A DNA stretch of 64,000 nucleotides, taken from NCBI GenBank assembly GCA_026182355.1, contig JAPFBL010001928.1:7193501-7257500 (forward strand), written 5' to 3'. A model generated the notes under the pieces. It saw nothing but the letters and a program-made list of their open reading frames with translations. It ran no database searches and had not been told where the DNA came from. Within the stretch, counting starts at the first letter, position 1. Each line of letters starts with the position of its first letter. The position numbers and the translations under genes were made by a program. Of this stretch, positions 36,388 through 47,999 are shown in pieces. This DNA comes from Hermatobates lingyangjiaoensis. Its lineage: Eukaryota; Arthropoda; Insecta; Hemiptera; Hermatobatidae.

Positions 36388-36877
36388 GTAACAAGTGCAG
36401 TCTGGTTGTCACTTTAGAAAAAAAAACTGTTTTGTACTAATTCAAAAATATAAATCTCTTACCTAAGTATAATGGGGCAGAAAATTTAGTTTAATTTGAG
36501 ATGTACAAAGACTTCTATTTTAAGTAATAGTGTTGATATGTAGATAGTTTTTAAGGTGGAATTATAACATAAAGGATTTCATTTAAAAGAAGGTTCTAGT
36601 AGTTTTTACTGTTCTTTTATCTCCATTTTAATTGATTATTTCAACAAGGTCCAAGTAAAAAACAGAATATTTAACAGAAAAAAAAGAAGGATTTCTTAGA
36701 ATTTATGAAAATGTGTAAATATTAACGAATGATAGTACAGTAATCCTTCTGTTACTACTGTTACTCTTTTCACAGACTCTTTGAAAATATATACTATATA
36801 TATTTGAAAAACTTATTGCTGGGTTCTGCAGTAGAAAAATTACTAGTCTCCGAAAATAAGTTTTTTTTTTTTAAAAA

Positions 36878-36945
36878 AAAAAAAGAACCGAGTGTTTTCT
36901 AACACTACGTGTTCTTCTTCAGGTAACATATAGTTATCAGGGAGA
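36878..36945 (-). repeat. Degenerate F1 repeat
   Basis: ACACTACGTGTTCTTCTTCAG on the plus strand is the F1 hairpin and CTGAAGA box in minus sense. The ACGCGT palindrome is lost. Confidence 0.5.
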
Positions 36946-37272
36946 TGTGAGAGGGAAAGATGCCACCTCATGTGCTTGATAAGTAATATAACATGAAAAA
37001 TACTAAATATCGAAACCCGGTCATTTTTATGGAACATCTTTTTTTTTCTATTTCATTTTCCTATTAAGGAGTTAATGTTACAGACTAACTGATTGAATAA
37101 ATTAATAAGGTCCTATTTGTATTTATTTTTTTGTGTTTTAATTTTGTTTGCGCTAAAGAAATATATTTTTATCCTGAAAAACGACAGTAAAATAATGGGT
37201 AAAAAGTTAATGCACCGTGTGGAAACTAAATTAATATAAATATTAGGGTGTAAGTCTGTTAGTATATAACAA

Positions 37273-37650
37273 ACAATGATCAAACCACAATATGAAATGG
37301 GAAAACAAGACTAAGATCTTTCAACCGTAACAAGCGGTCTTCGTCAGAGTCAAAAACCCAACTGAAACACTAGATGCACAAACATCATGGTTAGGTGTTG
37401 AGAAGAGTGGGAGGGAAGAGTAGTATTTTATAAGGGTGAAAGTGCAGGAAAGGACTAATGTCCAGAAAGGGATGTTTATGGAAACAAAGGAGTACAGTAA
37501 GAAAGAGCTGTCAACCCTCTTAGAAGATTGTTAGTTTTTGAGTCTGATGAAGACCGCTTGTTACGGTTGAAAGCTTTTAGTCTTGTTTTCCCATTTCATA
37601 TTGTGGTTTGACCATTGATTGTTATTCCACATGTTTATGTGAAATCTTTT
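37273..37650. mobile_element. Full-length F2 element with interior
   Basis: The left arm (37273-37365, minus sense) and right arm (37536-37650, plus sense) are inverted and enclose a 170-bp interior with AAAGTGCAGGAAAGGAC and ACAAAGGAGTACAG. The interior is shared with 14000-14090, so this is the most complete F2 copy here. The palindromic copies look like internal deletions of it. Confidence 0.85.
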
Positions 37651-37669
37651 TATTTATATAACAAACAAA

Positions 37670-37855
37670 CTCTAATTTTCGGTTTGAATATTCTTGAGGA
37701 GAAATAAGAGAGGGAAACCACCGGTCTCCAACCGTCTCCTCTTATTAGGTTTCCCCCTTTTATCTCTTCTGAAAACTGTTCAAACCGAAAAAATTATAAT
37801 TTTTTAGAAACATTAGAATTAGAAATTAGACTTTAAGTGTGTGTTTTTAATTTCT
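37670..37855. mobile_element. F3 foldback element
   Basis: The inverted arms contain CTCTAATTTTCGGTTTGAA and TTCAAACCGAAAAAATTATA. The loop has GAGAGGGAAACCACC and its complement-like GGTTTCCCCC. It ends in the TTAATTTCTTTATGTTTC tail shared with 63120-63135. Confidence 0.75.
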
Positions 37856-38181
37856 TTATGTTTCTTTACCTGTATTGAACTTCATTTGTCCGTTTCCGAT
37901 TGTATTTTTATCGAAAATGTGTTAGTATATATAACATCGTTTTTAAAAGTCATTCTGTTCAAATGTGTTTTTAAATAGCTAAGTATAAGTCGTAAAGTAA
38001 GTCGACGAGATCGGAAAGGGGTTACAAGAGCGTGAGAAAGTATTTGAGGCTTAATATTTATTACAAGAAAATGAAACTTATCTTGATATTAAGTGATATA
38101 TCTAGGGGAGAGGGGTGTTTAAAATGCAATAATGAGTGACAACTTCATTACGTTATAATGTTTACATTTTATATTTAACAG

Positions 38182-38470
38182 GTGGATGGTAGGACGTTGA
38201 ATTTGCAACAACAACAACAGTTGCAGCAACAACAGCTTCAACAGCACCAACAACAACAACTCCACCAACAGCAACAACAACAACAGCTTCATCATCAACA
38301 AATCCAGCAACATCATCTACAACAACAGCGGCTACAGCAGAGCTTGCAACAACAACCAGCCATTCACTCGGAGGCCACTGCCCAGTTGACGAACCACCAG
38401 CCATCCGTGATCTTCCCTCCATCGCACCCGACGCCTCCCACCCTCCACTCAGCCGTCCCGACCAAGCAGG
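38182..38470 (+). CDS. Exon 4: poly-Gln
   Basis: It encodes residues 795-890 plus one base of codon 891. After VDGRTLNL come some 50 residues that are nearly all Gln with Leu and His, from mixed CAA/CAG codons. The rest is Ser/Thr/Pro-rich: NHQPSVIFPPSHPTPP. The acceptor is ATTTAACAG and the donor GCAGG followed by GTAAGC, phase 1. Mixed codons argue for a maintained Gln tract rather than a recent CAG expansion. Gln tracts of this kind are common in animal transcription co-factors and act as flexible interaction segments. Confidence 0.87.
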
Positions 38471-38947
38471 GTAAGCAGTCTACCTTCTTTATATATCCTT
38501 CTCATAGTTTGTATGTGTGTACGGCCACAATTATAATTCCAGATTTTGCTTGAATCATCCTCATATGAAATCTAGGTAAAAAAAAAATTATAATCAATAC
38601 TTCTTAAATTAATAGAAAATACGAGGTAAAATTTTCTTTTTGTTTACTTTTATCATTTTTTTCTGGTAATGTCAGCAGTTAGTACATTGTTAAACAGATA
38701 TTTAAAATCAGTAGTAAAAGGCATTATTCCACTTAAATATCTGGAGGAAATATTTATTTATATACATAGCAGTGATGAAACCTTAATGTTAAATTTGATT
38801 AGTAGTTTTAACATAAGTTAATGTAATGATGAAAATAGCCAGGTTATCTATCATTGTTTAATTAATCTGGTAATTGTCGGACTAATAGTATTCAATGTAT
38901 TTAACCGAACCATTAAAATTCTTAACTTTCTAAAATTAAGTTTTTAT

Positions 38948-38968
38948 GTATATATATATATATATATA
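38948..38968. repeat. (TA)n microsatellite
   Basis: A short TA run bordering an F2 palindrome. Confidence 0.85.
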
Positions 38969-38972
38969 TGTG

Positions 38973-39183
38973 TGACAAGATTTCACATAAACACGTGAAA
39001 TAACAATCAATGATCAAACCACAATAAGAAATGGGAAAACAAGACTAAGATCTTTCAAATGTAACAAGCGGTCTTCGTCAGAGACAGAGTCAGTTGGGTT
39101 TTTGACTCTGACGAAGACCGCTTATTACGGTTGAAAGGTCTTAGTATTGTTTTCCCATTTCTTATTGTGGTTTGAGCATTGAT
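38973..39183. mobile_element. F2 palindromic element
   Basis: Minus-sense then plus-sense F2 copies meet at a GAGTCAGTTGGG joint. Both cores are recognisable with small changes (CTTATTACGG, AAGGTCTT). Confidence 0.85.
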
Positions 39184-39233
39184 ATACATATATTCTTAAA
39201 TTCATATATTTTGGGAGCAGACCTTCGTTTATG

Positions 39234-39444
39234 CATGTCTTGTTAAATTGTATGCCTATTTTTATTTTCACCACATTTCTATTGAGTCTCTCAATAGCCC
39301 AAAACATGTCGGGCTAAGTAAATAACAATTTTGGACAACTAATCTATCTTGTACCACAAATATAGAGAAAATGTATTAGAGAAATTGAGAGACTCAGTAG
39401 AAAAGTGATGAAATTAAAAATAGGCATACAATTTAGCAAGACAT
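39234..39444. mobile_element. Foldback element, arms about 61 bp
   Basis: ATGTCTTGTTAAATTGTATG at the left is matched by its complement (CATACAATTTAGCAAGACAT, one change) at the right. The arms run into GAGTCTCTCAAT and ATTGAGAGACTC. Just inside is a small AGCCC/GGGCT hairpin. It is non-coding, with TA-rich flanks on both sides. Confidence 0.75.
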
Positions 39445-40354
39445 ATATACATATATATTCCTTAGTTTTTCTTCGAAAATTCATTTGAGATGATTAAAAG
39501 GGAGGAACTATCTGCTCTATATTGTAGATTTTATCAAGTATTGTTTTTTTACTTATATTGAAACCAATATTTAATAAGGGATAAGATTTCGGAATAGAAT
39601 TGAAAGTACGTAACAGTATTCTAATTTCCAATTCCATTAGATTGCATTATGGTTGGCTGCTTCTACAAAGTGGACACATTTAAGCCTTAAAGTACATTGT
39701 ATATCATTGTGAGTTTTTTGTTCTCATCATATTATTATAAAAATCCGTCATACCTTTGTGAATCGTTGTTGTAGACGCCCGACCGGTTTCCACTTGTGCA
39801 TCTTCAAGTGGAACTGATAATAGTAAAAAAAAAATCCTGAATATAAGTACCTATTAAGCAGCTAGTGGGAAAATGCACCTCAATTTCATATTACTTTATT
39901 TTTGTATAATTGAAATCGTCATTATCAAGTCCGTTCAGTCGTCTTTTGGTTTTTATACACTAAATGAACAATTAAGTTATAATTCAATAAATGTGCATAT
40001 TAATCATCAAGCGGATGTTGTATTTCAAGTAAATAATAAAATTGAAAGTAGTAATGGATGGACTTGATAATGAGGATTTAATAAGTAAAATAATATTAAT
40101 AATAGGAAATTAGTCGTATATTGGCACTCCTGCTTACATAGATAATTATTCTATTCCAAGGGTATTTTGGCTGCTATCATTCTCGCTTGATTGACAACGT
40201 ACGACACCAGGCAGGTGTGCACAACAACGATGCAGAAAGTATCACGTATTTGTATGATAATATCATTGATTACTTGTGCACTCTGTTATTGTGCGGTAAC
40301 AACAGGACAGAGGCCTTCCTAGGTCCCTCTTGCCGTAACACCCTCAATAGTGCA

Positions 40355-40440
40355 GATGTAAACCTGAACAAGTACACTAAGCGTTTGAAACGCTTTGTTA
40401 GTTTTAACCAATAAAACCTGTTTTGTCTGGAAATGTAAAT
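40355..40440 (+). repeat. Degenerate F1 repeat
   Basis: AAC, CTGAACA, a mutated hairpin, GAAACGCTTT, GTTAG and the TGTCTGGAAATG tail. It is the F1 layout with several substitutions. Confidence 0.55.
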
Positions 40441-40950
40441 GCTTTTTTAAATTCTTCATAATAATATGATTTTTGCAATCATCTGTGGTACTGACAATAT
40501 GCATGTATTCTTCTAGTTCGTAGTCATATAAAGTTTTACAGCAAGTGAGTCTTTGATAGTATTTTCAACTAGAAAATAGAAAACGATAGTAACTAGAAAA
40601 TGACCTAAGTGAAGATGATTCAAAAATTGTAAAGTAAGGAATTTCTAAAAATCTTCAATCATACCAATAAATATACCATAAAGTTCATATAAAACTTTTA
40701 TTGCAAACATTTAAACTATTGTGCGCGTTTAAAAGTAGGTTAATTGATTTATAATCTTTTTTGGACGTATAGTTCTATATTTTCTGCTATATACATTTTT
40801 TTTGTACTTTATTTAATGAATCGAAACATTTTTTCATACGTAAATTATTCTTATATATTTTAATCTATTTTTTGCGTTTAACGTTTGGCTACACCTGTTG
40901 ATTTTATATAAATGGTAAAGTAATAGAATTCAACTACTAAGTAATGTTAT

Positions 40951-41045
40951 ATCAATGTTCAAACCATTAAATAAGAAATGAGAAAAAAAAAACTAAGGTC
41001 TTTCAACCATAACAAGCGGCCTTCGTCTGAGTCAAATCTCAACTC
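40951..41045 (-). repeat. F2 element, single arm
   Basis: ATCAATGTTCAAACC leads into GGTCTTTCAACCATAACAAG and GGCCTTCGTCTGAG. It is a somewhat diverged minus-sense arm. Confidence 0.7.
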
Positions 41046-41239
41046 AAATTGTATATAATGTTATTTTATGGATTGATTTCAGTTGATAGGTCTATTGTAT
41101 TAACAAGATATTTACGTCGCCCATCAAAATAGAAGTTATAAAACTTATGTGTAATATTTGCCCTGCAGCAAATGTTTAACTAAATTAAACTCCTGTAAGA
41201 ATAGCTCTAACTGATATAAACATTCGAGTGAAATACTAG

Positions 41240-41930
41240 CCTTCAAGGTGAATTGATAACAATGTTTACATTGATGTCACATTTTTTTTAAAATACTTAC
41301 CTTCTGTTTGAACTCATAGCAAAGTTTATTGCTTTGAATATGATTGATATCGACTTAGGCTTAAAATACTTGCCTTCTATTTGAACTCATAGCAAAGTTT
41401 ATTGCTTTGAATATGATTGATATCGACTTTTCCTTAAAATACTTGCCTTCTATTTGAACTCATAGCAAAGTTTATTGCTTTGAATATGATTGATATCGAC
41501 TTTTCCTTAAAATACTTGCCTCCTGTTTGAACTCATAGCAAAGTTTATTGCTTTGAATATGATTGATATCGACTTAGGCTTAAAATACTTGCCTTCTATT
41601 TGAACTCATAGCAAAGTTTATTGCTTTGAATATGATTGATATAGACTTTTGCTTAAAATACTTTGCCTTCTGTTTGAACTCATAGCAAAGTTTATGCTTT
41701 GAATATGATTGATATCAACTTTTGCTTAAAATACTTACCTTCAGTCTGAACTCATAGCAAAGTTTATTGCTATGAATATAATTGATATCAACTTTTGCTT
41801 AAAATACTTACCTTCAGTCTGAACTCATAGCAAAGTTTATTGCTATGAATATGATTGATATCAACTTTTGCTTGAAATACTTACCTTCATGTTGAACTGA
41901 TAACAAAGTTTGTTGCTATGAGTCTGGCTA
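41240..41930. repeat. 73-bp minisatellite, about 8 good units
   Basis: GAACTCATAGCAAAGTTTAT recurs every 73 bp or so (41309, 41382, 41455, 41528, 41601, then 41675, 41747 and 41820). Diverged units lie at each edge. Units contain AATATGATTGATATCGACTT. Stops prevent coding. Confidence 0.95.
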
Positions 41931-42504
41931 TATATATACTGATATGAACTTGTGAATGACATGCATGTCTTGAAACTAAAGTTATTACTGAGGTATGTAT
42001 AGCAGGCTTCATAAATGATGTATATCCGTGACTGCACCACCCCCTCTCTCCCTAGGTGAAAAGTTTGGCCCCAAGTCAAGTCACGTACCAGCTGGAGAGA
42101 TTTAATAGTCATAACTCAGCTCAGGTCTTCTGCCTGTGTGGCCATGTCACTTTCAAATGAACAGGTTCTTTACATGTACTTGATCAAGTCTTCATTTCCT
42201 ATATCCTCCTTGTTTTGCTAAAAATTATTTGTAAAAAAAAAGTCAATCACCGTTGTTAAGTTTTGTATACTGGTTAATATGATTTACTTACTCTGAAACA
42301 AATCATTAAAATCAATTTTTTCTCGAGAAAGATAACAATATTTTGATTTTGATTTGGTTTCATTTTGAAGGCTTAACGACTCCATATTTAAAGACCCCTT
42401 AAAACAGCATTCAGTATAATGGAACAGTTTATATTCAATTCGACATATTTCAATATATATCATTATATATGTAAAATATATGATATATATGCATAATTAT
42501 ATGA

Positions 42505-43236
42505 GTCAGTTAGGTTTTTGACTCTGATGAAGACCGCTTGTTATGGTTTAAAGATCTTAGTCCTTTTTTTCCCCATTTCATATTGTCGTTTGACCATTGA
42601 TTGTTAATTCATGTGTTTATGTGAAATCTTGTATAGATCATTATATGTATCTATAATGATCAGATCATTATAAGATGGTTAGTTTGGAAAATGTTTCTAA
42701 AATGAGGGTCCTAGAAGCAAAGCACCTCTTGACTTGTTTCTTTTTCCATTGATGGAAGAAGTTAAAGATTATTTTATAACTGAAATTTATTTAAATTTCC
42801 TCCAGAAAGTTAATGATGTAATTTTGATTTTGATGATAATCTACTTTCTTGTACCTTCGTTCTAATTTTGAGAAAAAAATTGTGTGCAATTTATAATCAG
42901 TTTTATATTAAACCTTTTTTTTGAGTAATCTATAATTTACATTCTATAATTTATTTCTTTTATCTGAAAAAACTTATGTGTGACGAAACTATAGAAAAAC
43001 GAAAAATACTGTTTTCGTTTTATGTAATTTATTATTAGAGGTGGAATTAAATTGATTTCCGCGCACCGCCTGGTAGATCAGCTAGTGAAAAATAAAATGA
43101 TGAACTGAAAGCAGACCCTCATTTTAGAAACATTTTCCAAACTAACACATCTCATAATTATTTTCTGATGAATATAGATACATATAATGATCTATACAAG
43201 ATTTTACATAAACACGTGAAATAACAATCAATGGTC
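42505..43236. mobile_element. Composite F2-bounded foldback, about 730 bp
   Basis: A plus-sense F2 arm (42505-42637) and a truncated minus-sense tail (43195-43236) bracket a further inverted pair. GGTTAGTTTGGAAAATGTTT (42678 onward) is answered by AAACATTTTCCAAACTAAC near 43128-43146. The arms total about 120 bp and the interior is unique. It may be a larger element that carries the F2 ends. Confidence 0.65.
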
Positions 43237-43239
43237 AAT

Positions 43240-44400
43240 CAGGGTGGTCGGTCAGCAGCAATGATCTCTTGTAGGCTGCCTGCAAATCATTCAACCCCTC
43301 GCTTGCAGCAGTAATAATTAAACAGGGTTTAATGAAATCCCATTTTAATGCATTTTACCTTTAATGAATTTCTAAGTGTTCATGTTTTTTTGCTATCCTA
43401 CTTTAGAAAAAACCTAACCCACATCAAAGAGTAGTAAGAAAGTCGGAAAAATTTCAGCAAGAAGGCCTGCTCCCCAAATACACGAATATATATATATATA
43501 TATATCCACTTGATAAACGGAAAAACGATCCAAACTGAACACAATAACAGTTATAGATGTCGTCTATAAATTGGACAGAAGCTAAAATGATAGTATAAAA
43601 AAGTATGAAAGGTATAAAAGATCTATGTTCTGAAGAAAGATTATAGTCTTCTTTAATTAAATTTAATACTATAAACATTACTGATATAGCTAGACTAAGT
43701 GTTAAGCAGAGCAATAAGTTTGTCGACAAGGTTTTACAGACGGCAGATAACTTTAACTTATTTCTTCCTCAGCTTGTTGGACAGGAACTGATTTGCTTGG
43801 CTCTGACTTGCTTAGCCTTTTGTTGTCTTTCCATACGCTCATTAAAATGCCTTCCTTGTCTTTGTCCCTTTTAGCACCAGTACCAGATGAGTCGAACTCT
43901 TAACGAAAACCAATTGTTTTTGTTTAAATCATAGTCATATTTCTGAATTTCTTACTGTAATTTATAAAACGTTTATAGTTTTCTAAATTCTGTCTTCTTT
44001 TTTAATTTACGCGAAGCAAAATACAATCAGTATTAAAAGTCAACATAAGACTGTCTTGACCCGAATTCTCTTAAGACTGTAGAAATAGAAAAATGTCACA
44101 AAATATTGCATATTTTGGAGTAAAAGTTCTAAGAGAGGAAGTTAGTATTATCGGTCATTCTCCTCCTGTCATGATATTTGCTGTGCTGGGCGATTGACCT
44201 CTGCATATACTAGGCTTCTACCAACCCAAACAAGCCAAACAGACAACTTTGTACCAGGCAAACAGTCTCAACCCGTGTAGGTGTATAATATTTTTAATTG
44301 TACTTTAAATTATATTGTATTTTTTTTCAGAAAAAGGTATTTCCAGAAGTTTATTTAATTAATGAATAGTTATATATATAACTCTCTATAAAATTTAGTT
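43240..44400. other. Intronic DNA with an F3 end-module
   Basis: A TA run at 43482-43505 is followed by the F3 end-module (ACTTGATAAACGGAAAAACGATCC). The rest is AT-rich with no call. Confidence 0.4.
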
Positions 44401-44404
44401 ATAT

Positions 44405-44535
44405 CACTCACTTTCCATAGTTCGTTTTTGAACGAACGTACTTCATCTTCTTCCCTTCTAGACTTCTTCTTCCTGTTCCTGACGACGAACTGCGGTTCCA
44501 AATATTGATTCTATTACGTGTTTTCTTTCTTTTTT
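44405..44535 (+). repeat. F4 single arm
   Basis: It contains TTCCTGACGACGAACTGCGG, then TTCCAAATATTGATTCT and a TTCTTTTTTGTGTGG tail. This matches the F4 units at 47.6-48.0 kb, with GAA changed to CAA. Confidence 0.6.
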
Positions 44536-44830
44536 GTGTGGTTCTTTTTCAGTTAACTTATTTATCCGGTTTGGACCGTTTCTTTATTATTAGCAGAGCA
44601 GATTCTGTATTCACAATTTTTTTCAGCAATTGTTCTTTTTTTCTAATCACTTTTCTATGCTGCATAGGCAATAAACATAATAAATTTCCCAGGGAAATAA
44701 TAAATTGACATACTGGAGGCAATAACACAGTCCAATAACTGATAACATATAATATATGCATTCTTAGATGAAGACCTGCTGCCAGTTTATACAAATAAGA
44801 AATATACAATATTGATATATATTTATATAT

Positions 44831-44932
44831 CAATAATCAAACCACAAAACAAGACTAAGATCTTTCAACAGTAACAAGCGGTCTTGGTCAGAGTCAAAAA
44901 CCCAGCTCACGTGTTTATATGAAATCTTTATT
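44831..44932. repeat. F2 element with internal deletion
   Basis: A minus-sense F2 core (GATCTTTCAACAGTAACAAG, CGGTCTTGGTCAGAG) joins directly to the plus-sense tail CACGTGTTTATATGAAATC. The second core is missing, as at 63511-63618. Confidence 0.7.
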
Positions 44933-44944
44933 ATTATATATATA

Positions 44945-45130
44945 TATATTAACAAAATTCAGTGGAGAAGAGAGACACCAAGCGCCCTTGCAAATCGACG
45001 GTTGTAAAGTGAACTTGGTGCCCCTACCTCTTCTCTCCTGATGACGGTTAAACCGAAAGTTAGAGACTCTAAGTCTGTTTTTCTGTTTACTGTATACCTA
45101 TAGTTTACTTTGAAACGTAAATATATATAT
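44945..45130. mobile_element. F3 foldback element
   Basis: GAGAAGAGAGACACCAAGCG and GGTGCCCCTACCTCTTCTCT face each other. The plus-sense core reads TCTC, CTGATGA, C, GGTT/AACC, GAA, AGTT, A, GAGA, so stems I and II are intact and the palindrome has one change. Confidence 0.75.
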
Positions 45131-45184
45131 ATAGTCATTAAATAAAAACCAATTAACGGACTTTTAAATAAAAACCAATTAAAA

Positions 45185-45288
45185 AGAGAATAGCACACAG
45201 ATAGACACAAGAATAACTCACTTCTATATTTCGACCATCGTTGTCATCAGGAGGCGAAGAGTCCCACAGGAAGGCAGAGCGGCGACTC

Positions 45289-45331
<43 letters not shown>

Positions 45332-45380
45332 TTGATAAACGGAAATATGATCCAAACTGGACACAATAGCAGTTAAAATT
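45185..45380. repeat. F4 arm (minus), TA run, F3 end-module
   Basis: In minus sense the arm reads CTC, CTGATGA, C, a decayed hairpin, GAA, ATAT, A, GAAG. A TA run of about 40 bp follows (45291-45330), then CTTGATAAACGGAAATATGA, the module seen next to TA runs in other F3 copies. Confidence 0.65.
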
Positions 45381-45964
45381 AATGTTTTTATAAAATGTTA
45401 TCAATTAAATAGTAATTAAAACATGATGGATATTTAAAACATAAATTCATTCAAAATAGTTTTTTTTTTAATTTATAATTAGGTGGTCAAAACTTATAAT
45501 AGTTTTCTCACTCTGTAAACTTACTATGGTCACAATTCACCCCCTGAAAACCAAAACTTCACCCTTGGGGGTGATTTTCAGCCCCATTGAGAGCCCCTAG
45601 TATAGAAGCTTGGATAAATTACTCTTGATCTCAGCAGAAGAGATGAGGAGTGGACGTACAGGTGGTTTGAGCGTTGCATCATCAAACTTTTCCTTCTCTT
45701 TTTGCTTTGAATTAGTTTAATCCGAGTACCCTTTATTTGACAAACTGGAAGTTCTTCCAACGCGTTTTTGTTTATTTATAGGATTTTTTAATATATTATT
45801 CAAACTGTTGAATGAAACATCCGTTTAATTGATCTTGGGTCCTTAACTCTGATATTGTTGTCACCTGTGAGATAAAATCAACCAGCCCCAGTAATTAATT
45901 CTTTTTTGCTGTCACCTGTCCTGTTTCAATAACTATGTTAATGCCAACTCTTCCCATGCCATTG

Positions 45965-46285
45965 ATGTTTTCCATTTCATTGTCATTTACGTTTTTCATC
46001 CATTTACGTTTACGTTTTCCATTCCATTGATGTTAACGTTTTCCATTCCATTCACATCTATGTTTTCCACTCCAATGTCGTCAGTGTTTTCCACTCTATT
46101 TACGTTTACGTTTTTCATTCCATTTACGTTTACGTTTTCTTCCATTGACGTATATGTTTCTATTCCATTGATGACTACGTTTTCCATTTCATTTACGTCT
46201 ACGTTTTCCATTCCATTGTCGTCTAAGTTTTCCGCTCCATTTACGTTTACGTTTTCTATTCCATTGACGTTTACATTTTCCATAG
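45965..46285. repeat. 24-bp minisatellite with an open minus-strand frame
   Basis: Units built on CATTCCATTGACGTTTACG with varying ends keep a 24-bp period. Because 24 is a multiple of three, the minus strand stays open for 95 codons (46283-45996) with the octapeptide theme MENVNVNG. The plus strand is also open. There are no splice or start signals, so coding is not claimed. Confidence 0.85.
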
Positions 46286-46546
46286 AAAAAAGTAGACCAT
46301 AGTAAAAGGTCTATCTTTACTCGTTTTCGAAATGCTTACCTTACGTTTTTCCTTTTCCAATCACTACAAACATTTTTTATAAAAACCCGTTAAAATAGTT
46401 ATTTTGAATCCTAGATATATAATATTGTATTTCTATTTTATGATATTAAATTTAACAATGACATTTTAAAGAGAAATGTATTCTAAACAATAAAACTACA
46501 AGACTGTGTTATGTATTTATGCGTAAACGTGTTAAGATATAACAAG

Positions 46547-46640
46547 ATATCACAATAAACACGTGAAATAACAATCAACATCCTGACCAAAATAAGAAAA
46601 TTCTTATTGTGGTTCGGACGTTGAGTGTTCAGATATATAA
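46547..46640. repeat. Remnant F2 palindrome
   Basis: TCACAATAAACACGTGAAAT is the F2 tail. AATAAGAAAATTCTTATT marks the joint of the inverted halves. Both cores are deleted. Confidence 0.6.
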
Positions 46641-47110
46641 ATGGATGTTAATTATTAAAGTTGACTAAATTTATTCACGAGATAAAAGCTCTTCTTTATG
46701 TGGTCAAGATGTTTTTTGAATCATTTTTATATATCTATTTCATCTATGATTTTATATTATCGTGCTTAAAAGTATCAGTTATAGAGTTTCTAAAAAAAAA
46801 ATAAATAAAAGTATATTTTTTTCAGTCTGACCCTTTGAGAGTGACCCCTTCTTCAAGATCCCCCCTTCTAAATCCACTCTCTTGCCCTTTAAGAGCGTTA
46901 TCTGTCTAAAACAGTCCCATAGATGCTCTGCTATATTGAGGGGTGGGCTTTCATCTTTTATCTGTTCGATTAAAAAGAAATATTAGAAATAGTTTCTTTT
47001 AAACAAAATAAATATTTCTCGTTAAACTCCTCTCAAACGTGTTATCACAAGATTAATCCAATTTATTTTCTTTAACTATTATACACGTATATTTGTAATA
47101 TATATATATA

Positions 47111-47236
47111 AAAAGATTTCACATAAACACGTGAAACAACAATCAATGATCAAACCACAATAAGAAATGGGAAAACAAGACTAAGATCTTTCAACCGTAA
47201 CAAGCGGTCTTCGTCAGAGTCAAAAACCCAACTGAC
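47111..47236 (-). repeat. F2 element, single full arm
   Basis: A well-preserved minus-sense arm from the CACGTGAAAC tail through AAGATCTTTCAACCGTAAC to CAAAAACCCAACTGAC, between two TA runs. Confidence 0.85.
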
Positions 47237-47554
47237 CAAAATATATATATATATATATTTAGTTAGTATTCAAGTGGTAATCGATGTTGGTATTCTTCTT
47301 ATGATGATTACGTCTATCTTTTCTGAGTTACCCAGATGACCCAAGTTTTATTGGTCTTAAGCCATTCTATGTATATGTCATTTAAGGTCTGTTCCTTGAG
47401 TTACTTTCCTATCCTTTTCATTATTATTTTCACTTACCCTCGATATAAATATAATGGTAATGAGCCATTCGTGTCAACATTCTGATAATGAGTTTTCAAC
47501 CAATATATTCGTTTTGAGGTCTCCTTACTCAAATAAAATATGTTTCATAAATCG

Positions 47555-47558
<4 letters not shown>

Positions 47559-47592
<34 letters not shown>

Positions 47593-47993
47593 CTTTAAAT
47601 TAAATTTAACGACACAGAAAAAGGAATAAAAAGAACACTTACAGAATTCAATATTTCGAACTGTTGTTCGTCATCAGGAGTAGACTAGAAGAGAGGTCGA
47701 AGTGAGAGAGATGATGATTCGCTCTCCGTTCTTCGACGTGGGGAGATCTCTCTCACTTCGTCCTCTCTTCTAGTCTACTCCTGATGACGAACAGCCGTTC
47801 GAAATATTGAATTCTGTAAGTGTTCTTTTTATTCCTTTTTCTAAGGACGAAGTGAGAGAGATGATGATTCGCTCTCCGTTCTTCGACGTGGGGAGATCTC
47901 TCTCACTTCGTCCTCTCTTCTAGTCTACTCCTGATGACGAACAACAGTTCGAAATATTGAATTCTGTAAGTGTTCTTTTTATTCCTTTTTGTG
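47559..47993. mobile_element. TA run plus three F4 units
   Basis: After a TA run (47559-47590) come a minus-sense F4 unit (about 47640-47690) and two plus-sense units in tandem (ends near 47840 and 47993), about 145 bp apart. The last has CTGATGA at 47931-47937, C, GAAC/GTTC hairpin, GAA, ATAT, T, GAATTC. The loop GGGGAGATCTCTCTCACTTC is repeated. It records a local tandem duplication after foldback formation. Confidence 0.8.
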
Positions 47994-47999
47994 TGTCGT

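Larger units (their letters stand above)
36388..38181 (+). other. Intron 3 (1.8 kb)
   Basis: It starts GTAACA and ends TTTAACAG, phase 0 on both sides. It holds a degenerate F1 copy, a complete F2 element and an F3 foldback. Confidence 0.85.

Noticed and set aside
38119..38422. Leu- or Val-rich antisense frames opposite exon 4
   Set aside because: They are shadows of the Gln repeat; no splice or start context.
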